Source of the DNA: Variovorax paradoxus
GTDB taxonomy: Bacteria > Pseudomonadota > Gammaproteobacteria > Burkholderiales > Burkholderiaceae_C
Length of the DNA: 64,000 nt
Assembly (NCBI RefSeq): GCF_030811855.1
Contig: NZ_JAUSRN010000001.1
Span: 372,001-436,000, forward strand
Reading direction: 5' to 3'
Of this stretch, positions 7,665-16,135 are shown piece by piece. A program made the position numbers and the translations under genes. Below the pieces are notes generated by a model that ran no database searches, was not told the DNA's origin, and worked only from the letters and a program-made list of their open reading frames with translations. Each line of letters starts with the position of its first letter. Position 1 is the stretch's first letter.

Positions 7665-9116
7665 ATGGGCACGATATCGATGTTGATCAATGGCGAGGAC
7701 CGCCAGGCTGCGGACGGTGCCACCTTCGAGCGCCGCAATCCGCTCGACGGCACGGTGGCGACCATCGCGCCGGCCGCCACGAAGGCCGACGCCGTGGCAG
7801 CGGTTGAAGCCGCCGCAGCCGCGTTTCCGGCTTGGTCCCGCACCGGCCCGGGCGAACGCAGGGCGCTGCTGCTGAAGGCGGCACAGGCCATCGAGGCCAA
7901 GGCACAGGCACTGACGGATGCCATGGCATCCGAGACCGGTGCTGGCGCCCCGTGGGCCGGGTTCAACGTGCACCTGGCGGCCGGCATGCTGCAGGAGGCG
8001 GCCGGCATGACGACCCAGATCAGCGGAGAGGTCATCCCCTCCGACGTGCCCGGCAGCCTGGCCCTGGGCCTGCGTCGACCGGCCGGCGTGGTGCTCGGCA
8101 TTGCGCCTTGGAACGCGCCGGTGATCCTCGGCGTGCGTGCGATCGCCACGCCGCTCGCTTGCGGCAACACGGTCGTGTTCAAGGGCTCGGAACTCAGCCC
8201 TGCGACCCACGGACTGATCGTTGAAGCGTTCAAGGATGCGGGCTTCCCGCCGGGCGTCGTCAACTTCGTGACCAATGCGCCGGCGGATGCAGCCGAGGTG
8301 GTCGAAGCGATCATTGCCCATACAGCGTTGCGCCGAGTGAACTTCACCGGCTCCACCCGCGTCGGCAGGCTGATCGCGCAGACCTGCGCGAAGTACCTGA
8401 AGCCGGCGGTGCTCGAGCTTGGCGGCAAGGCCCCGCTGGTCGTATTGGATGACGCCGACCTTGATGCCGCAGTCAACGGCGCGGCCTTCGGCGCCTTCGC
8501 CAACAGCGGCCAGATCTGCATGAGCACCGAGCGCATCATCGTGGACCGCAAGATCGCGGATGCCTTCGTCGCGAAGCTCGCCGCCAAGGCCGTGCAGCTG
8601 CCGCTGGGCGATCCGCGCAAGGGGCCGGTGGTGCTGGGTTCGGTCGTCGATGCGAGCACCGTCGAGCGCTGCAACACGCTGATCGACGACGCGCTCGCCA
8701 AGGGCGCGAAGCTCGTGTGCGGCGGCAAGGCCGAGACCACGCTGATGCCCGCGACGCTGCTCGACCACGTCACGCCGCAGATGCGCATCTACCATGAAGA
8801 GAGCTTTGGCCCCGTGAAGCCGGTGGTGCGTGTCGACGGCGTCGACGAAGCGGTACGCGTGGCCAACGACAACCCCTACGGTCTCTCTGCCGCAGTGTTC
8901 GGGCGCGACATCGCACGTGCCTGGGAGGTGGCCAATCGCATCGACTCCGGCATCTGCCACGTGAACGGCCCGACCGTGCACGACGAGGCGCAGATGCCCT
9001 TCGGCGGCGTGAAGGACTCGGGCTACGGCCGCTTCGGCGGCAAGGCCGGCATCGACGCCTTCACCGAACTGCGCTGGCTCACGGTGCAGACCACCGAGCG
9101 CCACTATCCGTTCTGA
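7665..9116 (+). CDS. Aromatic aldehyde dehydrogenase (NAD(P)+)
   Basis: A 483-residue aldehyde dehydrogenase that should oxidise the aldehyde made by the decarboxylase to an aromatic acid. The catalytic Cys285 is in NSGQICMST and the general base Glu251 in LELGGKAP. Cofactor contacts include PWNAPV and FTGSTRVG, and the C-terminal MPFGGVKDSGYGRFGG is characteristic of salicylaldehyde/vanillin/benzaldehyde dehydrogenases. AAGGAGA precedes the start. The gene starts 39 bp after mdlC and is followed 20 bp later by a Bug protein gene, consistent with one transcript. Which ring substituents are accepted cannot be told. Confidence 0.88.
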   Translation: MGTISMLINGEDRQAADGATFERRNPLDGTVATIAPAATKADAVAAVEAAAAAFPAWSRTGPGERRALLLKAAQAIEAKAQALTDAMASETGAGAPWAGFNVHLAAGMLQEAAGMTTQISGEVIPSDVPGSLALGLRRPAGVVLGIAPWNAPVILGVRAIATPLACGNTVVFKGSELSPATHGLIVEAFKDAGFPPGVVNFVTNAPADAAEVVEAIIAHTALRRVNFTGSTRVGRLIAQTCAKYLKPAVLELGGKAPLVVLDDADLDAAVNGAAFGAFANSGQICMSTERIIVDRKIADAFVAKLAAKAVQLPLGDPRKGPVVLGSVVDASTVERCNTLIDDALAKGAKLVCGGKAETTLMPATLLDHVTPQMRIYHEESFGPVKPVVRVDGVDEAVRVANDNPYGLSAAVFGRDIARAWEVANRIDSGICHVNGPTVHDEAQMPFGGVKDSGYGRFGGKAGIDAFTELRWLTVQTTERHYPF

Positions 9117-9136
9117 TGAAAAGCAGGAGACACCCC

Positions 9137-10102
9137 ATGAAATCCCTGCTCGCAACCGCGGCGCTGGCACTCGGCCTCGGACCGTGCGGCATCGCCCAGG
9201 CCCAGGACTGGCCGAAGCAGCCGATCAAGATCGTCGCCAACTTCGCGCCCGGCGGCGCGGCCGACCAGTTGGCCCGCGTGATCAGCGCACCGCTGCACGA
9301 AGCCCTTGGCCAGCCGGTGCTCGTGGAGAACAGGGGCGGTGCGGGCGGCAACCTCGGCGGCGATTTCGTCGCCAAGTCGCCGCCCGACGGCTATACCTTC
9401 CTGATGAGCTCCGGCGGCATGGTGTCGATCAACCCGCACATCTACGCAAAGATGCCCTTCGATCCGGCGAAGGATCTCGTTCCGGTCGCATCCGTCGCTC
9501 GCGTGCCGTTCTACCTGGTGGTCCGCGCCGACAGCCCGGTCAAGGACTTGAAGGGCCTGGTCGCCGACCTCAAGGCGAACCCCGGCAAGCGCTCGTTCGG
9601 ATCGCCCGGCAACGGGAGCTCGCCTCATCTCGCGGCGGAGATGATGACGGGCCAGACGGGAACGACGGCCATCCACGTGCCCTACCGCGGCGCGGCGCCC
9701 GCGCTGACGGACTTGCTGGGCGGCCAGATCGACTTCCTGTTCGATCCCGGCATCAGCATCCAGCACGTCAAGACCGGCAAGCTGCGCATGCTGGCGGTCG
9801 CAAGCCTCAAGCGCGCGCCCCAGATGCCCGAGGTACCCACGCTCGACGAACTCGGGCTCAAGGGCTTCGACGCCGATGCGGTGTTCGGCCTCTACGCGCC
9901 TGCCGGCACGCGGCCGGCCGTGATCCAGCGGATCAATGCCGAAGTCAACCGCGCACTGGCACTGCCGGCCGTCAGGGCAACCATCGAAACCCTCGGCAAC
10001 GTGCCGGAGCCGCTGACGTCCGCAGCCTTCGGCGACAAGGGCGCGGCCGACTTCAAGCGGCTGGGCACCGTGATCCGGGAGCGCGGCATCCGCGCCGACT
10101 GA
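9137..10102 (+). CDS. Bug-family (TctC-like) periplasmic substrate-binding protein
   Basis: A 321-residue tripartite tricarboxylate transporter receptor (Bug family). The signal peptide ends near AQAQDWPKQP, then come the family landmarks IVANFAPGGAADQLAR, VENRGGAGGNLGGDFVA, VPYRGAAPALTDLLGGQIDFLFD and PEVPTLDELG. The start is ATG 9137, which follows AGGAGA at 9125-9130; an upstream in-frame ATG at 9116 lacks this. It probably captures an aromatic acid for the pathway. No TctA/TctB membrane genes lie nearby, so it must work with subunits encoded elsewhere or act as a sensor. Its stop overlaps the next start by one base. Confidence 0.9.
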   Translation: MKSLLATAALALGLGPCGIAQAQDWPKQPIKIVANFAPGGAADQLARVISAPLHEALGQPVLVENRGGAGGNLGGDFVAKSPPDGYTFLMSSGGMVSINPHIYAKMPFDPAKDLVPVASVARVPFYLVVRADSPVKDLKGLVADLKANPGKRSFGSPGNGSSPHLAAEMMTGQTGTTAIHVPYRGAAPALTDLLGGQIDFLFDPGISIQHVKTGKLRMLAVASLKRAPQMPEVPTLDELGLKGFDADAVFGLYAPAGTRPAVIQRINAEVNRALALPAVRATIETLGNVPEPLTSAAFGDKGAADFKRLGTVIRERGIRAD

Positions 10103-11892
10103 TGCATGAAGAAGAAGAAAGACAGCCGATGACCGCCACGTTCCGGCCCGATGCCGGCCACCCTCCCCTCATCGCCACGGATGTGCTGATCGCCGGCGGC
10201 GGCCCCTGCGGCCTGATGCTCGCCAACGAGCTCGGCCGCCGCGGCATCCGCTGCCTGCTCGTCGATGCCAAGCCGGGCACCGCCTTCAACCCGCAGGCCA
10301 ATGCCACGCAGGCCCGCACGATGGAGCACTTCCGCCGGCTCGGCTTCGCGCACGAGATCCGTGCGCTGGGGCTGCCGGCCGATCACCCGACGGACATCGC
10401 CTACTTCACGCGCCTGGCCGGCCATGAGCTGGCCCGCATCAGCCTGCCCACGGCCGCCGAGGCCGCGGTCAAGGTCAAGACGATGAGCGGGTCCTGGAGC
10501 GCCGCCGAGCTGCCGCATCGCGTGTCGCAGAAATTCGTCGAGCAAGCCCTGCGCCGCCATGCACAGGCCTGGCCTTCCACCGATGTGCGCTATGGCTGGC
10601 GGCTGGAGCGCTTCAGCGACGACGGTGAATCGGTGAGCGCCACGGTGCGGCCGAGCGAAGGAGGTCCTGCGCAGGACGTGGTCGCGAAGTTCCTGATCGG
10701 TGCCGACGGCGCGCGCAGTCTGGTCCGGCAACAGCTGGGCATCGAGTGGGGCGGCGTGAGCGGCATCCAGCGCGAGTTCATGGGCGGCAAGATGTTTGCC
10801 ATCTACCTTCGCGCGCCCCGGTTCCTCTCTGCACTGCAATCTCCCAAGGCCTGGATGTACGTGGCCGTCAACCACGAAAGGCGTGCCTTCATGGCCTCGG
10901 TGGACGGCGTGTCCGAGTACGCCTTTCATGCGGCGCTGCGCCCCGGCGAAGACGCCGACGGCTGGACCGAGGCCGATGCGCGCCGCGTCTTTGCCGAGGC
11001 AGTGGGCGTCGACGTGCCGATCGAGATTCTCTCCATGGGCACCTGGCTTGCCGGGCACGCGCTGGTGGCGCAGCGCTTCCAGCAGGGCCGGGTCTTCATT
11101 GCGGGCGATGCGGCCCACCTGTTCACGCCCACCGGCGGGCTGGGCTACAACACGGCCGTCGAGGATGCGGTCAACCTGAGCTGGAAGCTCGCGAGCGTGA
11201 TCCGCTGCCAGGCACCGCTGGCGCTGCTCGACAGCTACGAAGCCGAGCGCAGGCCACTGGCCGAACGCAACACCGGCTACGCGCGCAAGTTCGCCGACTC
11301 GGTGGGGCTCTTCGCGGCAAAGCCCGAACTGGAAGAAACCTCCGTGCGGGGCGATGCCGAGCGCAAGCTCGCGGGCCTGCACTTTGATGCGCATGCCCGG
11401 CTCGAATTCAATATTCCGGGCGTGACCTTCGGCGGCCGGTACGACGGCTCGCCGATCATCCTCGGCGATGGCGCCGTGCTGCCGCCGGACGAGCCGAATG
11501 CCTACACACCCACCGCCAGTCCGGGCGGCCGGCCACCGCATGCGTGGCTCGATGACGGACGCTCGTTGTTCGACCTGTTCCACGCCGAATGGACCCTGCT
11601 CGCGCTGGGGCCTGATGCCCCCGCTACCGAGGCCTTCGAAGCCGCGGCCCGGGCTCTGGAAATGGATCTGCGCGTCGTGCGGCTGCCGCAGCCGTCCCTG
11701 CGTGAACTCTATGAAGCGCCGCTTGCCCTGATCCGACCGGACCAGATCGTCGCGTGGCGCGGTGCAGCCGTGGACGATGCAGCAAGTGTGCTGTCTCGCG
11801 TCACGGCCCGGTCTTTCGCCGGAGCGCCACACGCCACGTCAATACCTTCAACAACAATCTCCGTCGATGCGACGAGAGGAGCCCCGTCATGA
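10102..11892 (+). CDS. FAD-dependent aromatic monooxygenase (phenol/dihydroxybenzoate hydroxylase type)
   Basis: A 596-residue class A flavin hydroxylase. GGGPCG near the N-terminus binds FAD, FLIGADGARSLVR is the DG-type motif, and GRVFIAGDAAHLFTPTGGLGYNTAVED is the second FAD motif; a thioredoxin-like C-terminal domain follows. The start is either ATG 10102, overlapping the preceding TGA, or ATG 10129, which would remove nine residues (MHEEEERQP); the first is kept for coupling. The end overlaps the next gene as ATGA. Its position before a hydroxyquinol-type dioxygenase suggests it makes hydroxyquinol, for example by decarboxylating hydroxylation of 2,4-dihydroxybenzoate or by resorcinol hydroxylation. 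That product is inference. Confidence 0.85.
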   Translation: MHEEEERQPMTATFRPDAGHPPLIATDVLIAGGGPCGLMLANELGRRGIRCLLVDAKPGTAFNPQANATQARTMEHFRRLGFAHEIRALGLPADHPTDIAYFTRLAGHELARISLPTAAEAAVKVKTMSGSWSAAELPHRVSQKFVEQALRRHAQAWPSTDVRYGWRLERFSDDGESVSATVRPSEGGPAQDVVAKFLIGADGARSLVRQQLGIEWGGVSGIQREFMGGKMFAIYLRAPRFLSALQSPKAWMYVAVNHERRAFMASVDGVSEYAFHAALRPGEDADGWTEADARRVFAEAVGVDVPIEILSMGTWLAGHALVAQRFQQGRVFIAGDAAHLFTPTGGLGYNTAVEDAVNLSWKLASVIRCQAPLALLDSYEAERRPLAERNTGYARKFADSVGLFAAKPELEETSVRGDAERKLAGLHFDAHARLEFNIPGVTFGGRYDGSPIILGDGAVLPPDEPNAYTPTASPGGRPPHAWLDDGRSLFDLFHAEWTLLALGPDAPATEAFEAAARALEMDLRVVRLPQPSLRELYEAPLALIRPDQIVAWRGAAVDDAASVLSRVTARSFAGAPHATSIPSTTISVDATRGAPS

Positions 11893-12851
11893 AAGTCAGC
11901 ACCCCGCTTCTTCGTCTCGCCGTCCTTGCAATCGCCTTGGCGATGGCTCCTTCGGCATTCGCGCAGGCTTGGCCGACCAAGCCGGTCCGCCTGGTGGCGG
12001 CATTTCCGCCGGGCACCCCGGGTGACGTGATCGCCAGGTTGATACAGCCGGCCCTTCAGGCCGCCTGGAATCAGCCGGTCGTTATCGAGAACAAGACAGG
12101 TGCCGGAGGCAACCTGGCCGCCGGGGAAGTCGCGCAAGCCAAGGATGGCCACACACTGCTCGTCGGGCCCGACACGATCCTCACCATCAATCCCCATCTG
12201 TACAAGAAGCTGGGCTTCGATCCGAAGGCTTCGCTCAAGCCGGTGACCTACTTCGCGAGTTTCAATCAGTTGCTGGTGTGCAACCCAACCGCCGAAGTTC
12301 CATCGCTCGCAAAGTTCATCCAGTTGCCATCCACCCGGCTGTATGCCTCCGGCGGCGCGGGCTCGCCAAGCCACATGGCCATGGAGATGCTGCTGGCCAC
12401 GACCGGAACCAGGCTCACCCATGTGCCCTACAAGGGTCCCGGCCCCGCCGCGCAGGACGTGATGGGCGGCCATGTGGACTGCGGCTTCATCGTCTCCTCC
12501 GTCGTTCTGCCGCATGTCCAGAGCGGGCGGCTGCGCGCGATCGCCGTCTCCGGAAAGGAAAGATCGGGCCTGCTGCCCGGCGTGCCGACGGTTGCCGAGA
12601 GCGGACATCCAGGTTTCGATGCCACCTTCTTCGAGACCTTGGCCGCACCGTCGAGCTTGCCAGCCGCTACCGTCGAGAAAATCCAGCGCGACGTGCGTGC
12701 CGCGCTCCAGGCTCCGGCCGTGAAAGCACGTCTGGCGGAGATGGACCTGCGTGTCGAGGACTACAGCACGCCGGAGGCTCAACGGCGCAGCCAGGAGGAC
12801 TTCGCCAAGTGGGGTACGGTCGCGCAGCGGACCCAACTGCAACTGGACTGA
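11889..12851 (+). CDS. Bug-family (TctC-like) periplasmic substrate-binding protein
   Basis: A 320-residue Bug receptor, the second in this operon. The signal peptide ends near AFAQAWPTKP, followed by FPPGTPGDVIARL, VIENKTGAGGNLAAGE, VPYKGPGPAAQDVMGGHVD and GVPTVAESGHPGF. The start ATG 11889 overlaps the upstream TGA by ATGA, so translation is coupled to the flavin monooxygenase. It differs clearly in sequence from the Bug protein at 9137 and presumably binds another ligand, such as a hydroxybenzoate versus its keto acid precursor. No TctAB genes are present. Confidence 0.9.
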   Translation: MKVSTPLLRLAVLAIALAMAPSAFAQAWPTKPVRLVAAFPPGTPGDVIARLIQPALQAAWNQPVVIENKTGAGGNLAAGEVAQAKDGHTLLVGPDTILTINPHLYKKLGFDPKASLKPVTYFASFNQLLVCNPTAEVPSLAKFIQLPSTRLYASGGAGSPSHMAMEMLLATTGTRLTHVPYKGPGPAAQDVMGGHVDCGFIVSSVVLPHVQSGRLRAIAVSGKERSGLLPGVPTVAESGHPGFDATFFETLAAPSSLPAATVEKIQRDVRAALQAPAVKARLAEMDLRVEDYSTPEAQRRSQEDFAKWGTVAQRTQLQLD

Positions 12852-12863
12852 AGGAAAGTCGTC

Positions 12864-13706
12864 ATGCGCAATCTGAACCATCACACCATCACCGACGCCG
12901 TGCTTGCGCGGCAGGCGCAGGCGCCTGACCCGCGGCTCAAGCGCATCATGGACAGTCTCGTGCAGCACCTGCATGCCTTTGCTCGCGAGGTGGAACTGAC
13001 CGAAGAAGAGTGGTTCAGGGGCATCGAATTCCTGACCCGCTGCGGCCACATCACCGACGACAAGCGCCAGGAGTTCATCCTGCTGTCGGACGTGCTGGGC
13101 CTGTCGATGCTGACGGTGGCGCAGAACAACGACAAGCCTGCCGGCTGTACCGAGGCGACCGTGTTCGGCCCGTTCCACGTGGAAGGGGCACCTCACTACG
13201 AACTCGGTGCGGACATCTCCAACGGTGCGCACGGCATCCCGTGCCTGGTACGCGGCACGGTGCGCGGCATCGCCGGAGAGCCGGTCGCCAACGCCCGCAT
13301 GGACGTGTGGCAATCGGACGAAGACGGCCTGTATGACGTGCAGCATGCGGAGATCGATCATGCGCAGGCGCGCGGCATCGTGCACGCCGACAGCGAGGGC
13401 CGCTACCACTTCCGCTCGATCCTCGCCGTTCCCTACGCCATTCCGCACGATGGCCCGGTGGGCGATCTGCTGAAGGCCACCGGCCGGCATCCGTGGCGTC
13501 CCGCGCACCTGCACTTCCTGATCGAGGCGGATGGCTACGAGAAGCTGATCACGCACGTCTTCCGCAGCGACGATCGCTACCTGGATTCGGACGCCGTGTT
13601 CGGTGTGCGCCAGTCGCTGATCGCCGACTGGAAGCAGCAAGCCGATGGCTCCTACGTCGTTGAATATGACTTCGTGCTGAACAAGCGGGACGCTGCGGAT
13701 GCCTGA
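12864..13706 (+). CDS. Intradiol ring-cleavage dioxygenase, hydroxyquinol 1,2-dioxygenase type
   Basis: A 280-residue non-haem Fe(III) intradiol dioxygenase. An N-terminal helical dimerisation domain (LTRCGHITDDKRQEFILLSDVLGLS) precedes the catalytic beta-sandwich. All four iron ligands are visible: Tyr157 in GLYDVQ, Tyr191 in VPYAIPHDGPVG, and His215 and His217 in RPAHLHF. The VPYAIPHDGPVG stretch and the C-terminal SDDRYLDSDAVFGV are typical of hydroxyquinol rather than catechol dioxygenases. It should open hydroxyquinol to maleylacetate, and the reductase for that product is two genes downstream in the same operon, which supports the call. Confidence 0.88.
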   Translation: MRNLNHHTITDAVLARQAQAPDPRLKRIMDSLVQHLHAFAREVELTEEEWFRGIEFLTRCGHITDDKRQEFILLSDVLGLSMLTVAQNNDKPAGCTEATVFGPFHVEGAPHYELGADISNGAHGIPCLVRGTVRGIAGEPVANARMDVWQSDEDGLYDVQHAEIDHAQARGIVHADSEGRYHFRSILAVPYAIPHDGPVGDLLKATGRHPWRPAHLHFLIEADGYEKLITHVFRSDDRYLDSDAVFGVRQSLIADWKQQADGSYVVEYDFVLNKRDAADA

Positions 13707-13742
13707 CATCTCGCCTTCGTCAACAACTGCAAAGGACGCGCA

Positions 13743-14087
13743 ATGATTCGGCACATCGTCATGTGGGACGTGAGCGGCGACACGGCCGAAGAAAAGCAGC
13801 GAAACATGGACCGCATTCAAAGCGGCTTCCATGGCCTGCGCGGCTGCATTCCCGGGTTGCTCCACCTGGAGATCGGTATGGATGCCAGCAACGTTGACTA
13901 TGCCTGCGACGTCGTGTTGTACAGCGAGTTCGAATCCTGGGAAGCATTGGCCGCGTATGCGGTGCATCCGGAACATCTGCGGGTACGCGACGAACTGCCT
14001 GGCGTCCGCATCGCCCGGCATCAGGTGGATTACGAAGTCCGGGCCGGCCGAGCCTGGGCTGAGCGCGACATGGCGGGGATCGCATGA
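13743..14087 (+). CDS. Dabb-domain (stress-responsive alpha/beta barrel) protein
   Basis: A 114-residue protein of the Dabb family of dimeric ferredoxin-like barrels: it opens MIRHIVMWDVSG and has a central YSEFESWEALAAYAVHPEH and a terminal IARHQVDYEV. Relatives act as small enzymes or binding proteins in aromatic and polyketide metabolism. AAAGGACG precedes the start, and the stop overlaps the maleylacetate reductase start by ATGA, so it belongs to the hydroxyquinol operon. A helper role such as isomerising or protecting an unstable intermediate is possible but not shown. Confidence 0.75.
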   Translation: MIRHIVMWDVSGDTAEEKQRNMDRIQSGFHGLRGCIPGLLHLEIGMDASNVDYACDVVLYSEFESWEALAAYAVHPEHLRVRDELPGVRIARHQVDYEVRAGRAWAERDMAGIA

Positions 14088-15160
14088 AGGCCTTCGTCTA
14101 CAACAGCCAGCCGTCCCGGGTGGTGTTCGGCGCCGGGAGCTTGGTGCATCTCGAGCGCGAGATCGAACTGCTCGGGGCGCGCCGTGCGCTGGTGCTGTGC
14201 ACGCCCGAGCAGCAGGGGCAGGCGCGGATGGTGGCCGAGCGTCTCGGTGGCCGCGCGGCGGGCATTTTTGCGCGCGCCGTCATGCATGTGCCCATTGAGA
14301 CGGCGCGCGAGGCCCGTGACGAGGCGCACCGCCTAGGCGCAGACTGCGCCGTTGCCATCGGCGGTGGTTCGACCACCGGCTTGGGCAAGGCCATCGCACT
14401 CGACTCCGGTTTGCCGATTCTTGCGATTCCCACGACCTACGCAGGGAGCGAGATGACGCCCATCTACGGCATCACCGAGGGCGGCTTGAAGAAGACCGGC
14501 AAGGACGCGCGGGTGCTGCCTCGCACCGTGATCTACGACCCGGAGCTCACGCTGACGCTGCCCGTGGCCATGAGTGTTACGAGCGGCATGAATGCGATTG
14601 CACACGCGGTCGAAGGTCTGTACGCGCGCGACGGCAATCCCGTGATGGACCTGATGGCCGAGGAAGGCATTCGCGCACTGGCCAGGGCGTTGCCGGCCAT
14701 CCGCCGGCGCAGCGACGACATCGATGCGCGCGCAGATGCGCTGTATGGCGCGTGGCTGTGCGGCACGGTGCTTGGCAATGTGGGCATGGCGCTGCACCAC
14801 AAGCTGTGCCACACGCTGGGCGGCAGCTTCAATCTGCCTCATGCCGAGGTGCACACGGTGGTGCTGCCTCAGGCCATCGCCTTCAACGCGCCAGCGGCGC
14901 CTGAAGCCATGTCCCGCATCCAGCGCGCACTCGGGGGAGCAGCGCAGAGCAGCGCCGCGGCGAGCCTGTTCGATCTGGCGAGAGACAACGGGGCGCCGGT
15001 GGCGCTGCGCGACATCGGCATGAAGGAGGATGATCTCGACCCTGCGGCAGATATCGTCGTGAGCAATCCGTACTGGAACCCCCGAGACGCCGGCTTGGCA
15101 CAGCGCGGTGAGATCAGGCAACTCCTCCGGAACGCCTTCGATGGCGTCCGACCTGCGTAG
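14084..15160 (+). CDS. Maleylacetate reductase (iron-alcohol dehydrogenase fold)
   Basis: A 358-residue member of the Fe-dependent alcohol dehydrogenase superfamily, expected to reduce maleylacetate to 3-oxoadipate with NAD(P)H. Maleylacetate reductase features are AIGGGSTTGLGKAIAL (nucleotide binding), PTTYAGSEMTPIYGITEGG, SGMNAIAHAVEGLYA and HKLCHTLGGSFNLPHAEVHTVVLP. The family often lacks a bound metal despite the fold. The start overlaps the Dabb gene by 4 bp. It is the last gene of the operon; enzymes for 3-oxoadipate are not in the window, so the product must enter the central 3-oxoadipate route encoded elsewhere. Confidence 0.9.
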   Translation: MKAFVYNSQPSRVVFGAGSLVHLEREIELLGARRALVLCTPEQQGQARMVAERLGGRAAGIFARAVMHVPIETAREARDEAHRLGADCAVAIGGGSTTGLGKAIALDSGLPILAIPTTYAGSEMTPIYGITEGGLKKTGKDARVLPRTVIYDPELTLTLPVAMSVTSGMNAIAHAVEGLYARDGNPVMDLMAEEGIRALARALPAIRRRSDDIDARADALYGAWLCGTVLGNVGMALHHKLCHTLGGSFNLPHAEVHTVVLPQAIAFNAPAAPEAMSRIQRALGGAAQSSAAASLFDLARDNGAPVALRDIGMKEDDLDPAADIVVSNPYWNPRDAGLAQRGEIRQLLRNAFDGVRPA

Positions 15161-15269
15161 GCTCTTACCTGTTGTGGTCCAACACAGGTCAACGAATCAT
15201 TGGCGACCCCGACCAAGCTCGGACCATCGGCATCATCAGGCCAGCAGTTCGGCAGAGGCGCCGGCAGCT

Positions 15270-15390
15270 TCAGCCGAACGCCGGCGCAAGGCCATCCCAG
15301 CACAGGTACTTCACCTCAAGGAATTCCTCGATGCTGTGGTGCGAGCCCTCGCGCCCCAGCCCGCTCTGCTTCACACCGCTGAAGCCAGGC
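15270..15390 (-). pseudogene. Aldehyde dehydrogenase (GabD-like) C-terminal fragment
   Basis: On the minus strand the frame reads GFSGVKQSGLGREGSHHSIE, then EFLEVKYLCWDGL and a stop. This is the conserved C-terminus of succinate-semialdehyde dehydrogenase-type enzymes (the family reads GMKxSGLGREG...YLEIKY). Sequence upstream of about 15390 no longer matches the family; instead it abuts the thioesterase fragment. It is therefore a 40-residue relic of a ~480-residue gene. Confidence 0.65.
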
Positions 15391-15586
15391 TGTACATGCG
15401 CCACCATCAGCCTGACCGTGAACATGCAAAGCGCCGGCCAGGAAGGCCAGTTCATTGCGGTAGCGGGGGGGCGACCGGGTTGGCCGGCAGATCGCCTTCG
15501 CCCACGCGAAGCTCTATGACGCGGAGCGCTCGCGGCTGATTGCAAGTGCGACATCGTCGCTCGCCGTCATTCGGCTGCGCCCATAA
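15391..15586 (+). pseudogene. PaaI-like hotdog thioesterase fragment with +1 frameshift
   Basis: Frame one reads CATISLTVNMQSAGQEGQFI then AVAGG; a second frame continues GDRVGRQIAFAHAKLYDAER, SRLIASATSSLAVI and a stop at 15584-15586. Together these match the end of a hotdog-fold acyl-CoA thioesterase of the PaaI group. The frames join at a run of seven G around 15465-15471; six G would restore one frame. The 5' half is missing because the gene is joined to the GabD-like fragment. Confidence 0.6.
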
Positions 15587-15631
15587 GGTGCGCCGGCCCG
15601 CCTGCTCAGACCAGTCGGTCGACTTTCGCGA

Positions 15632-16135
15632 TCAGGGTTTCGGCGGCTTCACGGCACCGTCCCAGTGCTCGACGATCTTGCCGTTCTCGAGGCGGAACAT
15701 GTCGAACCAGGTGGTCGTGTACTTTCGCGTTGCGTCCTGCGGTTCGGGGTACTCGCGCACGAAGCTCAGTATCACCGTGTCGCGCTCGGCGACGATCGAG
15801 ACCAGCGGTGCCTTGATACGAGCCTCTACCGGCAAAGGCGTCGGGGTCCGTCGCGAGACGAACCCCACCATGGCCGCGCGGCCGGTAGGCACGTTGGGGT
15901 TGTGCTGGATGTAGGACTCGGCAACGTACTTGTCCGCCTGCGCCACCTGTCCCGCCTCGAAGACCTCACGCCAGAAGTCGTAGACCAGGCGCTTGTTGGC
16001 GCGCAGCGCCGGGTCGGCGCTCGCCAGGAGCTGCTCCTGGTCCACGGCCGGCTGAACAGGCACCTGCGCTGTTGCGGCGACCGGCAAGATGGCGGCAAAC
16101 GCCAAGAGGAGTTGTGCAAAAAGAGGATTCTTCAT
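15632..16135 (-). CDS. SnoaL/NTF2-like secreted protein
   Basis: A complete 167-residue paralog of the partial gene at 1-302. The signal peptide ends near ATAQVPVQP; the mature part contains NKRLVYDFWREVFEAG, YIQHNPNVPTGRAAMVGF and TTTWFDMFRLENGKIVEHWD, the SnoaL-like NTF2 fold in which a hydrophobic cavity binds or isomerises small molecules. The start is ATG 16135. It lies on the same strand as the Bug and dehydratase genes upstream, but 180 bp away and behind LysR debris, so co-transcription is uncertain. Export and location beside aromatic-acid genes suggest handling of an aromatic in the periplasm, which is a guess. Confidence 0.78.
   Translation of the reverse strand: MKNPLFAQLLLAFAAILPVAATAQVPVQPAVDQEQLLASADPALRANKRLVYDFWREVFEAGQVAQADKYVAESYIQHNPNVPTGRAAMVGFVSRRTPTPLPVEARIKAPLVSIVAERDTVILSFVREYPEPQDATRKYTTTWFDMFRLENGKIVEHWDGAVKPPKP

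Larger units (their letters stand above)
15161..15631. other. Gene-free stretch with catabolic gene debris
   Basis: This 471-bp stretch after the maleylacetate reductase has no intact gene. It holds the C-terminal piece of a succinate-semialdehyde dehydrogenase-like gene on the minus strand and, directly abutting it, the C-terminal half of a PaaI-like thioesterase gene on the plus strand, both listed separately. No recognisable transposase, terminator or promoter was seen in the rest (15161-15269 and 15587-15631). Confidence 0.6.

Noticed and set aside
11709-14021. A 770-codon open frame on the minus strand
   Set aside because: Antisense to the Bug and hydroxyquinol dioxygenase genes, whose motifs and iron ligands are clear; no recognisable protein on the minus strand.
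15465-15471. Seven-G run as a phase-variation switch
   Set aside because: The gene is also missing its 5' half, so changing the run length would not restore a working protein.
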